64,000 nucleotides of DNA from Actinomycetota bacterium. Its GTDB lineage: Bacteria; Actinomycetota; Acidimicrobiia; IMCC26256; PALSA-610. The DNA lies in assembly GCA_003134555.1 (NCBI GenBank), contig PLBO01000109.1:58871-122870 (forward strand), written 5' to 3'. The position numbers and the translations under genes are program-made. Below are positions 33,263 through 41,838 of this stretch, piece after piece. Position 1 is the first letter of the stretch; each line of letters starts with the position of its first letter. Under the pieces are notes generated by a model. It did not search any database. It was given only the letters and a program-made list of their open reading frames with translations, and had not been told where the DNA came from.

Positions 33263-33693
33263 GCGGCAAGGATCCGTTCGATCGCCTCGTCGACACGGTC
33301 CTGGGTGGCAGCAGCCATCGCCTGGTCTGGGGGCAGCATCAGCGAAGCGCCGGGCGCGTCTTCGACGAACGCCGATTTCGCAAGGCGTTGCGCGCCTACT
33401 GGGGTACCGAAGCCGATGCGATGCGCGTCTCGCTCGCGGTCCAGGATGCGAGCTTCGTCGCCGGCGTCGTCCAGACCGTGGGTGAGCACCTCGCGTTGAA
33501 CGCCGACGACCGGCGCCGGGTCGCGGTCGGAGTGGTGCGCCAGCGTCTGCTCGGCGAGCCCGACCCGACACTCGACGAGGTGGACGCCGCGTGGCGCGCG
33601 TGGTGGCCGCCACCCCCGGGCGACGAGGGACGCGTGCTCCTCGCGCAATTCCTCGGCGCGTGGCGAGCCTGGCTGTCAGGCTCGTCGCCATGA
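33259..33693 (+). CDS. Hypothetical protein coupled to mrp
   Basis: 144 residues, soluble, Arg- and Trp-rich, mostly helical by composition. No motif or family recognised. GTG 33259 overlaps the mrp stop and its own TGA overlaps the ATG of the methyltransferase, so the three genes form one tightly packed operon. The codon usage is as GC-rich as its neighbours. Confidence 0.65.
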   Translation: MSGKDPFDRLVDTVLGGSSHRLVWGQHQRSAGRVFDERRFRKALRAYWGTEADAMRVSLAVQDASFVAGVVQTVGEHLALNADDRRRVAVGVVRQRLLGEPDPTLDEVDAAWRAWWPPPPGDEGRVLLAQFLGAWRAWLSGSSP

Positions 33694-34448
33694 GTGAGCC
33701 GGAACGCGAGCAACGTCTGGTGTTCGGCGAGATCGCCGAGCAGTACGACGCGTACCGCCCGTCGTATCCCGACGCGCTGTTCGACGCGGTAGTCGATTTC
33801 GGCGACCTGCACGCGGGTGACCGCGCGCTCGAGATCGGTGCCGGGACGGGCAAGGCGACGGGGGGCTTCGTCGCGCGCGGCCTCGACGTGCACGCCCTCG
33901 AACCGAGCCCGGGGATGGCGGCGCTCCTGCGCGCCAAAGGAGTCGAGACCGAGGAAGTTCTGTTCGAATCTTGGAGCCCACCCGCCGGCGGATACCGGCT
34001 GGTGTACGCCGCGCAAGCGTGGCACTGGGTCGGCGGCGGCGACCGCTACGAGAAGGTCGCTGCCGCGCTCGCACCCGGCGGCACGGTCGCGTTGTTCTGG
34101 AACAAAGGTCGCGAGTGGACGGGCCCGCTCGGCGTCGACAACGACGCCGTCTACGCGCAGCAAGCGCCCGAGATGACGGGCGCCAATCAGTGGCAGCTCG
34201 AGTGGGTGCGCGACGGACTTGCGGCGTGCGACGCGTTCGAACCCCCGGTCAAGCGCACCGTCACTTGGAACTGCAGCTACACCCGTGACGAGTGGACGCA
34301 GCTGCTCGGAACCCATTCCGATCACCGGATACTTCCGGCCGAGCAGCGCTCACGACTGCATTCCGCGGTCGGCGACGTGATCGACCGCCACGGCGGTCGC
34401 GTCGACGTCGTCTACGACGTCGAGCTGTACCTCAGCCGGCGCGTCTGA
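33690..34448 (+). CDS. Class I SAM-dependent methyltransferase (UbiE/Tam-like)
   Basis: 252 residues. QYDAYRPSYPDALFDAVV at the start is typical of this trans-aconitate/UbiE-like group; motif I LEIGAGTGKATGGFVARG, then LVYAAQAWHWV and the segment ALAPGGTVALFWNKG. Substrate unknown. ATG 33690 overlaps the previous TGA. The end is convergent with the DUF779 gene, across a small direct repeat. Confidence 0.85.
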   Translation: MSEPEREQRLVFGEIAEQYDAYRPSYPDALFDAVVDFGDLHAGDRALEIGAGTGKATGGFVARGLDVHALEPSPGMAALLRAKGVETEEVLFESWSPPAGGYRLVYAAQAWHWVGGGDRYEKVAAALAPGGTVALFWNKGREWTGPLGVDNDAVYAQQAPEMTGANQWQLEWVRDGLAACDAFEPPVKRTVTWNCSYTRDEWTQLLGTHSDHRILPAEQRSRLHSAVGDVIDRHGGRVDVVYDVELYLSRRV

Positions 34449-34468
34449 CCGCGACGCCGGGCCCGAGG

Positions 34469-34504
34469 GCCTATCGCATCCGAACGCGCCGCCTATCGCA
34501 TCCG
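34469..34504. repeat. 14-bp direct repeat between convergent genes
   Basis: GCCTATCGCATCCG at 34469-34482 and 34491-34504. The second copy contains the TAG stop of the DUF779 gene, so the first looks like a duplicate of that gene's last codons. Confidence 0.6.
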
Positions 34505-34924
34505 CGCACGGAGCAGGGCCTCCGGCAATTCCTGTGGACCCCGCGCGCGAAGCGCGGACACCGACTCGGGCACGTCGCAGGCTTGCTGTTCCTGCCGCTC
34601 GATCGGGGCGCCGTTCGGATCGCGCAGGATGAACCGGCACCCGTACTCGGTCTCGATCGACATCGACTCGGCCATCGAGCCCTCCTCGACGTCGACCGTC
34701 ACGCCTTCTTTTCCCGGGTACAGGGCGCGCAGGTATTCGGGCGCGTACACGGCGACGCCCGCGACCTCGCCGACCGTCTCGCTGTCGGGCCCGGGCCAGA
34801 AGTCCTCGTAGAGGAACGGCGCGGTCGACTCGCAACAGCCGGTACCGATCGTGAACACCAGCGCGCCGCGGCGATCGCGCTTCGCCCGTTGGACGACGCG
34901 CGCCGCCGCGGCGGTGCCGGTCAC
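34493..34924 (-). CDS. DUF779 family protein
   Basis: 143 residues. RGALVFTIGTGCCESTAPFL with the double Cys, then GEVAGVAVYAPEYLRALYPG and GCRFILRDP match DUF779, a small family regularly encoded beside aldehyde dehydrogenases, as here. Possibly a metal-binding accessory protein; the function is not established. GTG 34924 lies two bases after the ALDH stop, with GGGGAA about nine bases upstream; TTG 34930 is possible. The C-terminal 30 residues extend beyond the usual DUF779 core. Confidence 0.75.
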   Translation of the reverse strand: MTGTAAAARVVQRAKRDRRGALVFTIGTGCCESTAPFLYEDFWPGPDSETVGEVAGVAVYAPEYLRALYPGKEGVTVDVEEGSMAESMSIETEYGCRFILRDPNGAPIERQEQQACDVPESVSALRARGPQELPEALLRARMR

Positions 34925-34926
34925 TT

Positions 34927-36435
34927 TCAAATGTTCCCCGAAAGGGCGGCGAAGTGCAGGTAGCCGCTGCGATCGGTGGCCGTGTTCTGCCACACGTGCT
35001 TGATCTGGCGGTACTCGTTGTAGCCGTAGTCGCCGAGCTCGCGCCCGATGCCCGACTGCTTGTAGCCACCGAACGGCTGCGTCGGCGTGATCATGTGGTA
35101 GTCGTTCACCCACACGGTGCCGGTGCGCATGCTCGCCGCCATCGAGTGTGCCCGGTCGAGGTTCCTCGACCACACGCCACCGCCGAGACCGTAGATCGAG
35201 TCGTTCGCGATCTTGATCGCCTCGTCGTCGGAGTCGAACGGGATGACGCACAACACCGGTCCGAAGATCTCCTCCTGCGCGATCTTCATCGAGTTGTCGG
35301 CCTCGAAGATCGTCGGGAGGTAGTAGGCGCTCTGGTCGAGTCCGGCCGGCAGGTTCGTGGGCTTGGACCCTCCGCACAGCAGCTTCGCGCCCTCGTCGAG
35401 CCCGAGCTTCACGTACCGCTCGGTGGTGTCGACCTGGCTCGGCGCGACGAGCGGACCGAGGTCGGTGTTCATGTCCATGTTGTCGCCGATGACGATCTTG
35501 CCGGCGCGCTCCACGAGCATGCCGACGAACTCGTCGTAGATCTTGCGCGACACCAGCGCGCGCGTGCCCGACTCGCACACCTGACCGTTGTGGAAGAACG
35601 TGCCCCACAACACACCGGCCGCCGCGAGATCGAGATCGGCGTCGTCGAGCACGATGTTCGCCGACTTGCCGCCGAGCTCGAGCGTCACCTTCTTCACGGT
35701 CCCGGACGCGAGCTGCATGATGCGCCGTCCGACCTCGGTCGAACCCGTGAATGCGACCTTGTCGACGAGCGGATGCTGCGCGAGCTCCTCACCCGCGCTG
35801 CCGCCCGGGCCGGTGATCAAGTTGACGACGCCCGCCGGGATGTCGGCTTCCTCGACGGCCTTCACCATCTCGATCGCGCTGAGCGACGTGAAGCTCGCGG
35901 GCTTGAGTACGACGGTGTTGCCGGCCGCGACCGCGGGGCCGATCTTCCAACCGGCCATGAGGAACGGGAAGTTCCACGGCACAATGCCGCTGCACACGCC
36001 GTAGGGCTCGCGGCGCACGATGCTCTTCGCGGGCGGGAACGGGCTCTCGCCCCGCTCGATCACGTCGGGCTCGTTCTCGGCGCAGTTGGCGAACGCCTCG
36101 AAGGTCGACGCCGCGCCCGGAACGTCGGCGAACATCGCCTTCTTGATCGTCCCGCCACCGTCGCGAGCCTCGATCTCCGCGATCTCGGCGCTCCGGCCGT
36201 TGATGATGGCGGCGACTGCGCGCAGCTTCTCCGCGCGCTCCTTGCCCGACATCTTGGGCCACGGACCGTCGTCGAACGCCTTGCGCGCGGCTTGCACGGC
36301 GCGCTGGGCGTCTTCGCGCCCGGCCTTGGCGACGTCGGCGATCTTCTCGCCCGTCGAGGGTGCGTAGGTGGGGAAGGTCTCGCCGGATTGCGCGTCGGCC
36401 CAGACACCATCGATGAACAGTTGCGCGTCGCCCAT
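34927..36435 (-). CDS. NAD-dependent aldehyde dehydrogenase
   Basis: 502 residues. Cofactor region VPWNFPFLMAGWKIGPAVAAG and FTGSTEVG, catalytic Glu in TLELGGKSANIV and catalytic Cys in GQVCESG; FFHNGQ precedes it. It oxidises an aldehyde to the acid; the paired DUF779 gene is typical for enzymes acting on acetaldehyde or other small aldehydes. AGGAG lies about six bases before ATG 36435, and the frame is open to 36450. Confidence 0.92.
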   Translation of the reverse strand: MGDAQLFIDGVWADAQSGETFPTYAPSTGEKIADVAKAGREDAQRAVQAARKAFDDGPWPKMSGKERAEKLRAVAAIINGRSAEIAEIEARDGGGTIKKAMFADVPGAASTFEAFANCAENEPDVIERGESPFPPAKSIVRREPYGVCSGIVPWNFPFLMAGWKIGPAVAAGNTVVLKPASFTSLSAIEMVKAVEEADIPAGVVNLITGPGGSAGEELAQHPLVDKVAFTGSTEVGRRIMQLASGTVKKVTLELGGKSANIVLDDADLDLAAAGVLWGTFFHNGQVCESGTRALVSRKIYDEFVGMLVERAGKIVIGDNMDMNTDLGPLVAPSQVDTTERYVKLGLDEGAKLLCGGSKPTNLPAGLDQSAYYLPTIFEADNSMKIAQEEIFGPVLCVIPFDSDDEAIKIANDSIYGLGGGVWSRNLDRAHSMAASMRTGTVWVNDYHMITPTQPFGGYKQSGIGRELGDYGYNEYRQIKHVWQNTATDRSGYLHFAALSGNI

Positions 36436-36518
36436 CGCGACTCCTCTCACAGGGATGCGTTTGCCGGCTCAGGCTACGTGCCGGCTTGCCTGTCCGGCCA
36501 GCCCGTGCCAGCCGTTTT

Positions 36519-36540
36519 GCCGGCCTTCCGTCGGGCCGGC
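36519..36540. terminator. Hairpin between MBL hydrolase and aldehyde dehydrogenase genes
   Basis: GCCGGCC (36519-36525) and GGCCGGC (36534-36540) with an eight-base loop. The T-run is on the wrong side for minus-strand transcripts, so it may only slow or stabilise the message. Confidence 0.3.
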
Positions 36541-36546
36541 CTCGGG

Positions 36547-37386
36547 CTACGAGAGGTTCCAGCTCGTCTTGGCGCCGTTGCCCGAGACTTTGCCTTCGGC
36601 CTTCAACTTCAGGAGGTGCGCGTGCACTTGACGCTGCGCCATCTCGACCAGGCCCTCGGGGGTGTCGGTGTAGAGCGTGCGGACGATCTTGGGGATCGTC
36701 GCCGGCTTGGTCTTCAAGAGCTTGAGGATCTGGCGCTCGCGCATCTTTCGGTGTGCGACGTACTCCTCGAGCACCTTGGCCGGGTCCTCGATCACGTCGC
36801 CGTGCCCGGGACAGATACGCGCGACCCGCTTGATCTTGCGGAGCCGGTCGAGCGACGCGAGGTACTCGATCATGTCGCCCCCGCGCTGCGGGTTCACCAC
36901 GGTCGTGGTTCCGTTGAGAACGTGGTCGCCCGTGAACAGCGAGCGTTCCTCGTCGAGCCAGAAGCACAGGTGATTGGGCGCGTGTCCGGGCGTGTGCAGC
37001 GCCTCGAGCCGGAACTCGGTTCCGTCGATCGTGTCGCCGTCGGCGAGCACGACATCGAGCTCGAGCGTGACCTCGTCGGCCTTCGGGAACGGGGAGAAGC
37101 CCGCGATCTTCGCACCGGTCTTCTTGCGGATCTTGGCGGCCGCGGGCCAGTGATCGGGGTGCGTGTGGGTGAGCAGGACCCAACGGACGCGCTCGAGCAT
37201 CGACGCTCCGATGATCGCATCGACGTGCCGCGTGAGATCGGGGCCCGGATCGATCACCGCCACCTCGTCGATTCCCACGAGATAGGTGTTGGTGCCGGGA
37301 CCGGTCATCAGGCCGGGATTGTTCGCGACGACTCTGCGCACGAGCGGCGAGAGCGCGCTCGGAGATTCGGGGGTCAAGTTGGGCAC
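36547..37386 (-). CDS. Metallo-beta-lactamase fold hydrolase (LACTB2-like)
   Basis: 279 residues. Metal motif THTHPDHW, a distal HTPGHAPNHL, an Asp in FTGDHVL and a His in CPGHGDVI; a C-terminal winged-helix-like tail (about 215-279) is typical of LACTB2/Rv3677c-type proteins. LACTB2 is an endoribonuclease; others hydrolyse thioesters, so the substrate is open. Its ATG lies 13 bases inside the end of the Nudix gene, so they are co-translated. Confidence 0.88.
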   Translation of the reverse strand: MPNLTPESPSALSPLVRRVVANNPGLMTGPGTNTYLVGIDEVAVIDPGPDLTRHVDAIIGASMLERVRWVLLTHTHPDHWPAAAKIRKKTGAKIAGFSPFPKADEVTLELDVVLADGDTIDGTEFRLEALHTPGHAPNHLCFWLDEERSLFTGDHVLNGTTTVVNPQRGGDMIEYLASLDRLRKIKRVARICPGHGDVIEDPAKVLEEYVAHRKMRERQILKLLKTKPATIPKIVRTLYTDTPEGLVEMAQRQVHAHLLKLKAEGKVSGNGAKTSWNLS

Positions 37387-37892
37387 GGGGCCTCACGCAA
37401 CTCGGCGAGCAGGGCGTCGACGCGATCGAAGCGGGCGAGGACCTCGAGACTCCGCTGGGTGGGCAGGATCAGGTCGATCTCGCCATCGGCGAACGCGCGC
37501 AGCACGTCGCCCGGTCGCATCCAGGCGGATTCGACGAGCTCGCTTCCGTCGTGCTCCCCCTCGTGCCCTTCGGGCGCGCGCACGACGAAGAACCGCGTGT
37601 CGTAGCGACGGGGCGCGCCGACCGGCGTGATCCAGCGTGCGAACTCGACGAGCTCGCGCGCGTCGACCGGTATCCCGCACTCCTCGAGACACTCGCGCGC
37701 GGCGGCGGCCCGGAACTCGTCCACACCGAGCGCGGCCGCGACCGGGGCGTCGGCGGGATCGACCGCACCGCCCGGAAATACCGTCGCGCCCGGAGCAAAA
37801 TCGAGTGCCGGATTGCGCCGCACCACGAAGACATGCAGCTCGGGACGGTCGCGCACGAGGATCACCGTTGCGGCATCGCGGACCCTCTCCAT
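37374..37892 (-). CDS. Nudix hydrolase
   Basis: 172 residues. The Nudix box is split by an insertion: GGAVDPAD, about 20 residues, then RECLEECGI, as in the NUDT7/NUDT19 CoA-diphosphatase branch. VVRRNPALDFAPGATVFPGG is typical of the same branch. Possible substrates are CoA derivatives or other nucleoside diphosphate compounds. ATG 37892 has TAGACT six bases upstream, a leaderless promoter, divergent from selA. Confidence 0.85.
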   Translation of the reverse strand: MERVRDAATVILVRDRPELHVFVVRRNPALDFAPGATVFPGGAVDPADAPVAAALGVDEFRAAAARECLEECGIPVDARELVEFARWITPVGAPRRYDTRFFVVRAPEGHEGEHDGSELVESAWMRPGDVLRAFADGEIDLILPTQRSLEVLARFDRVDALLAELREAPCPT

Positions 37893-37898
37893 GGAGGA

Positions 37899-37920
37899 AG
37901 TCTACGTGGCCCCGTAACCT
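37899..37920. promoter_or_regulatory. Divergent leaderless -10 boxes of the Nudix gene and selA
   Basis: Minus strand TAGACT (37904-37899) ends six bases before ATG 37892; plus strand TAACCT (37915-37920) ends seven bases before GTG 37928. Only 35 bases lie between the two start codons. Confidence 0.5.
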
Positions 37921-37927
37921 GCCCGGT

Positions 37928-39265
37928 GTGGACGCCGAGGGAGATGCGGACCCGCGTCGCGGGATTCCGAGCGTCGAGAGCGTGCTCACCGAGCTCGATC
38001 CGGCGCTTCCGCATGCCGTGCGCGCCGAGCTCGCGCGTGAGGCGGTCGACGCCGCGCGCCGAGGCGCGATCGCGCCGGACGAGGTGTCGCGTGACGCGCG
38101 GGAACGGGCGCGCGTGCTCTCGTTGGCGCTACTCGGTCCGGTCGTGAACGCGACCGGGGTGCTCTTGCACACCAACCTGGGGCGGGCGCCGCTCGGCGCG
38201 GCGGCGCTCGACTCGATGACGCGCGCGAGCGGGTACACGAACGTCGAGTATCGGCTCGCGGAGGGTGTGCGCGGGTCGCGGCACGAACACGCGGGCTCTT
38301 TGCTCGCAAGGGCGTGCGGCGCGGAGGCGGGCATCGTCGTCAACAACAACGCGGCCGCGGTGCTCCTGGTGCTGGCAACGTTGGCGCGCGGCCGCTCCGT
38401 TTTGGTCTCGCGCGGCGAGCTCGTCGAGATCGGCGGAGGCTTTCGGATACCGGAGATCCTCGCCGAGACCGGCGCCCGTTTGATCGAGGTCGGAACGACG
38501 AACCGAACCCGGCTGAGCGACTACGAGCGCGCGCGCTCCGCAGAGGTCGCTCTGGTGTTGAAGGTGCACACGTCGAACTACCGCATGATCGGCTTCGTCG
38601 CGTCGACCTCGGTTGCCGAGCTCGCCCGGTTCGACGAACTGGTGGTCGTCGACGCGGGCTCGGGTCTGCTCGACGAGACGACGCCGTGGCTGCGCGAGCG
38701 ACCGCCTTGGTTGCGAGACGAGCTCGGAGTGCGTCAGTGCATCGAAGCGGGAGCGGCGCTCGTCACCTTCTCCGGCGACAAGCTGCTCGGTGGGCCCCAG
38801 GCGGGGATCATCGTCGGCCGGCGCGCGCTGGTCGATCGACTGAAGGCGCACCCGCTGGCGCGCGCGCTGCGCGCCGACAAGCTGACGCTCGCAGGACTCC
38901 AGGCGATCGCTCACGCGTACCTGTCCAGCGATGCCGCGTCGATCCCGTTCTGGCGCATGGCGTGCGAGCCCGTCGACGCGCTGCGCGTGCGCGCGGAAGT
39001 CATCGCCGCCGGGGTGCCGGGCGTCAAGGTCGTCGACACCGAAGCGGTCGCCGGCGGCGGGACCCTCCCCGGACTCACCATCCCGTCGTGCGGCGTCGCG
39101 GTCGAACCGCCGTCGGTCAACGCGCTCACGGCTCGACTTCGAGCGGCGCGCATCGTTCCCCGGGTGGACGACGACCGGGTTGTATGCGACCTGCGCACCG
39201 TCGACCCCGCCGATGACGCGCGCCTTGCCGCCGCGTTGCGCGCTCCTGACGGTCGTCCACGGTGA
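37928..39265 (+). CDS. selA: L-seryl-tRNA(Sec) selenium transferase
   Basis: 445 residues. PLP enzyme with the lysine of [14 protein letters not shown] at residue 285; [16 protein letters not shown] and [19 protein letters not shown] near the start are SelA signatures. It converts Ser-tRNA(Sec) to Sec-tRNA(Sec) with selenophosphate. The GTG start is set by a TAACCT -10 box seven bases away. Overlaps selB by four bases. The tRNA-Sec is 22 kb to the left; selD is not in the window. Confidence 0.95.
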   Translation: MDAEGDADPRRGIPSVESVLTELDPALPHAVRAELAREAVDAARRGAIAPDEVSRDARERARVLSLALLGPVVNATGVLLHTNLGRAPLGAAALDSMTRASGYTNVEYRLAEGVRGSRHEHAGSLLARACGAEAGIVVNNNAAAVLLVLATLARGRSVLVSRGELVEIGGGFRIPEILAETGARLIEVGTTNRTRLSDYERARSAEVALVLKVHTSNYRMIGFVASTSVAELARFDELVVVDAGSGLLDETTPWLRERPPWLRDELGVRQCIEAGAALVTFSGDKLLGGPQAGIIVGRRALVDRLKAHPLARALRADKLTLAGLQAIAHAYLSSDAASIPFWRMACEPVDALRVRAEVIAAGVPGVKVVDTEAVAGGGTLPGLTIPSCGVAVEPPSVNALTARLRAARIVPRVDDDRVVCDLRTVDPADDARLAAALRAPDGRPR

Positions 39266-40986
39266 GAGTGGTCGCGACCGCCGGCCACGTCGACCACGGG
39301 AAGTCGTCGCTCGTGCTGGCACTCACCGGTACCGATCCCGATCGTTTCCCCGAGGAGAAGGAGCGCGGGCTGACGATTGATCTCGGCTTCGCGTTCTGCA
39401 CACTTCCATCGGGACAGGTCGTGGGCCTGGTCGACGTTCCGGGCCACGTGCGCTTCGTGAAGAACATGCTCGCGGGCGTAGGGGCGGTCGACGTCGCCTT
39501 GCTGGTTGTCGCGGCGAACGAGGGCTGGATGCCTCAGACCGAGGAGCACATGCAGATCCTCGACCTGCTCGACGTCCGCCACGGCATAGTCGCGCTGACG
39601 AAGGCCGCGCTCGTCGACCAGGACACCCTCGACATCGTGCAACTCGAGGTTGCGGAGCGCGTCGACTGGCCGGTCGTTGTCGTCGACTCAGTGCGCGGGC
39701 GCGGCCTCGACGACGTGCGCGCCACGCTCGACGCCGTGCTGCGGAACGCGCCGGCGCCGCGCGATGTCGGAAGGCCGCGCTTGTGGGTCGATCGCGTGTT
39801 CGCGGCCAGTGGTGCGGGAACGGTCGTGACCGGCACGCTCACGGGCGGATCGCTCGCGCGCGACGAGGAGGTGACGATCGAACCGGGCGACCGCAGGGCC
39901 CGAGTCCGCCGGATCGAATCCCATCACGAACAGCTCGATCGGGTGTCGCCGGGCAGCCGGGTCGCCCTCAACCTGGCCGGCGTCGATCACACCGATGTGG
40001 AGCGCGGGGTCGCGATCGTCTCCCCGGGCCAATGGGCCGTCGTCGACACGGTCGACGTCGCGCTACGCGCCCTCCCCGGCCGAGCGCTTCCGAAACGCGG
40101 GACCGTGCACGCGCACGCGGGCTCGGGTGAACAGCTCGCACGCCTACTACTGCTCGGCGACGACGGTCGGTTCGGACGACTGCGACTGTCGACACCGCTG
40201 CCCCTCGCTCCCGGTGACCGGCTCGTGCTGCGCTCGTCGGGAGCGCAGACGACGGTCGCGGGCGCCGAGGTACTCGACGTCGCCCCGGCACGCCGAGTCG
40301 CTGATGCAGTCGAGCGGCTTGTCCTCTCGCTCGGCGAGCGCGTCCTTGCCGCTCGTCCGTGGTGCACGCGCACCGAGATGGCGCGCCTCGCGGGCGACGA
40401 GCACGCGGCCGACGAGTGCTCGGTCTCGGTCGGGAGCTGGTTGGTCGCGCCCGAAACCCTCGCCCGGGTACGCGCCCGTGCGGCCGAGATGGTCGAGGAG
40501 ACTTCGGCGACGTTGTCGACGGTGGCCGCGGCATGCGGGACAGACGTAACGCGGCTACGGGCCGCCCTCGCCGACGATCCTGCACTGGTCATCGAGCACG
40601 ACCTCGTGCGCAGCACCCGTCACGCCGGAGTTCTCGACGATCCCGAGGCCCGCAAGCTCCTCGACGCCCTCGCGGCCTCCCCTCTCGCACCGCCCGCGCC
40701 CGCCGACGTCGGAGCACCACTTTCGCTGGTGCGCGCGCTTGCTCGCGCCGGGGCAGTGGCCGACCTCGACGGCATCGTGTTCGCCACCAGCGCGCTCGAC
40801 GACGCGCGCGAGCGGATTGCGCGCCTGGTGGTGGAGCGAGAGACGATCACGATTGCCGACGTGCGCGACCTGTTGGGAACGTCGCGCAAGTACATCCTGC
40901 CGATCGTCAAGCGCATGGACGCCGAAGGCGTCACGCGGCGCCGCGGCGACCTTCGAATTCCCGGGCCGCGCGCTCGGCGTTCCTGA
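39262..40986 (+). CDS. selB: Selenocysteine-specific elongation factor SelB
   Basis: 574 residues. GTPase motifs GHVDHGKS (8-15), [12 protein letters not shown] and an NKxD-like site modified to TKAA; the residues TIDLGFAF after the G2 loop are typical of SelB. Domains II-III and a C-terminal winged-helix region (about 380-574) for the SECIS RNA follow, ending [21 protein letters not shown]. It brings Sec-tRNA to UGA codons. GTG overlaps the selA TGA. Its last 56 bases overlap the convergent RHH gene. Confidence 0.95.
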   Translation: MRVVATAGHVDHGKSSLVLALTGTDPDRFPEEKERGLTIDLGFAFCTLPSGQVVGLVDVPGHVRFVKNMLAGVGAVDVALLVVAANEGWMPQTEEHMQILDLLDVRHGIVALTKAALVDQDTLDIVQLEVAERVDWPVVVVDSVRGRGLDDVRATLDAVLRNAPAPRDVGRPRLWVDRVFAASGAGTVVTGTLTGGSLARDEEVTIEPGDRRARVRRIESHHEQLDRVSPGSRVALNLAGVDHTDVERGVAIVSPGQWAVVDTVDVALRALPGRALPKRGTVHAHAGSGEQLARLLLLGDDGRFGRLRLSTPLPLAPGDRLVLRSSGAQTTVAGAEVLDVAPARRVADAVERLVLSLGERVLAARPWCTRTEMARLAGDEHAADECSVSVGSWLVAPETLARVRARAAEMVEETSATLSTVAAACGTDVTRLRAALADDPALVIEHDLVRSTRHAGVLDDPEARKLLDALAASPLAPPAPADVGAPLSLVRALARAGAVADLDGIVFATSALDDARERIARLVVERETITIADVRDLLGTSRKYILPIVKRMDAEGVTRRRGDLRIPGPRARRS

Positions 40987-41362
40987 TCCGCTGCCACTCG
41001 ACGAAATATCCGGGCTCCTCCGCGTCGAATCGCTTGACGAGCGCGACCATCTCATCGGGACCCAGTTCATTACCCATCGTCCCGATGAAGTCGTTGCGAG
41101 CGCCGGAGTGTTGCGCCCGCGCTATCCGCTCGAGCGGATAGCCGAGCGCGTCGCGCTCGAGCGCATTGACATCGGGCGACTCGGGCTCCTCGTGCGGGCC
41201 CGACAGTCGAAAACGCGCAGGATCGCCCGCCGCAGCTGCGAGCACCTGAACGGCAAAGGCGTTCAGGGAACATCCCGCGGCCGTCGCCGCCTCGCGTAAT
41301 CCGTCCCGGAGTTGAGGCGACATACGGAGCAGGACGACTGCCGGTCGCGCTTCTTGAACCAT
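40931..41362 (-). CDS. Ribbon-helix-helix (HicB/Arc-type) DNA-binding protein
   Basis: 143 residues. Residues 8-50 (AVVLLRMSPQLRDGLREAATAAGCSLNAFAVQVLAAAA) have the strand-helix-helix pattern of RHH antitoxin-type proteins such as HicB and CopG; the C-terminal 90 residues are charged and unassigned. No toxin gene is next to it. ATG 41362 has a TACGTT box six bases upstream, and an array of palindromic half-sites lies 50-90 bases upstream, probably its own operator. The 3' end overlaps selB by 56 bases. Confidence 0.65.
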   Translation of the reverse strand: MVQEARPAVVLLRMSPQLRDGLREAATAAGCSLNAFAVQVLAAAAGDPARFRLSGPHEEPESPDVNALERDALGYPLERIARAQHSGARNDFIGTMGNELGPDEMVALVKRFDAEEPGYFVEWQRIRNAERAAREFEGRRGAA

Positions 41363-41368
41363 GCGCGA

Positions 41369-41374
41369 AACGTA
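41369..41374 (-). promoter_or_regulatory. -10 box TACGTT, leaderless promoter of the RHH gene
   Basis: TACGTT on the minus strand ends six bases before ATG 41362; no ribosome site is present. Confidence 0.45.
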
Positions 41375-41410
41375 ACGCCGTGGTGAGACACCCATAGGAA
41401 AAGCGCGTGT

Positions 41411-41452
41411 TATCACCGGTGAGTTCGTCCGTGATATCGCCGGTGATATCAC
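41411..41452. promoter_or_regulatory. Operator array upstream of the RHH gene
   Basis: TCACCGGTGA (41413-41422) is a perfect palindrome. GTGATATC occurs at 41431-41438 and 41443-41450 as a 12-base direct repeat, and the latter runs into GATATCAC (41445-41452), an inverted copy of the first. TATCACCGG and CCGGTGATA recur in opposite orientation. The phasing near one helical turn suits cooperative binding by RHH dimers. Confidence 0.6.
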
Positions 41453-41504
41453 TCCAAAAACGCGATGTATATGCGTACGGACCGCAGGCGGGGTGCGCGC
41501 GGGT

Positions 41505-41762
41505 TCAGGCGTCGGGGAAGAGGCGGCGACGCTCGGCTTCGGTCAAGCCGCCCCAGATGCCGTGCGGCTCGTGCACGCGCAACGCGAACTCGAGGCACTC
41601 GGGTTGCACGATGCATTGCGCGCAGATCATCTTGGCTCGCGCCTCGCGCGCTTCTCGCACGTCCCGCCGCTCGGCGACCGACGGCGGAAAGAACAATGAC
41701 GACTCTGGACCCCGGCACGACGCCTTCAAATGCCAGGTTTCATGAACGATGCTGAGCGCCAA
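41505..41762 (-). CDS. WhiB-family Fe-S transcription factor
   Basis: 85 residues. The four cluster cysteines are Cys16, Cys47, Cys50 and Cys56, followed by GIWGG (68-72) and a basic tail. WhiB proteins bind a 4Fe-4S cluster and sigma factor region 4, answering to redox or nitric oxide. The start is TTG 41762 with GGAG seven bases upstream. In M. tuberculosis whiB4 lies beside the two ArsA-like ATPase genes, as this one nearly does, so it may be a WhiB4 equivalent. Confidence 0.93.
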   Translation of the reverse strand: MALSIVHETWHLKASCRGPESSLFFPPSVAERRDVREAREARAKMICAQCIVQPECLEFALRVHEPHGIWGGLTEAERRRLFPDA

Positions 41763-41838
41763 CGCCCTACTCCATACCCCGCAGCACCTGTGACGCTCGG
41801 AACGTATCCCTGGCCCGCAGTGGAGACAAACGGGCTGG

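Noticed and set aside
36519-36540. Strong rho-independent terminator for the MBL/Nudix operon
   Set aside because: The hairpin is good but the T-run is on the wrong side for minus-strand transcription; kept only as a low-confidence hairpin.
41411-41452. CRISPR-like array
   Set aside because: Repeats are only 8-10 bases with no spacers of equal length and no cas genes; it is better explained as an operator.
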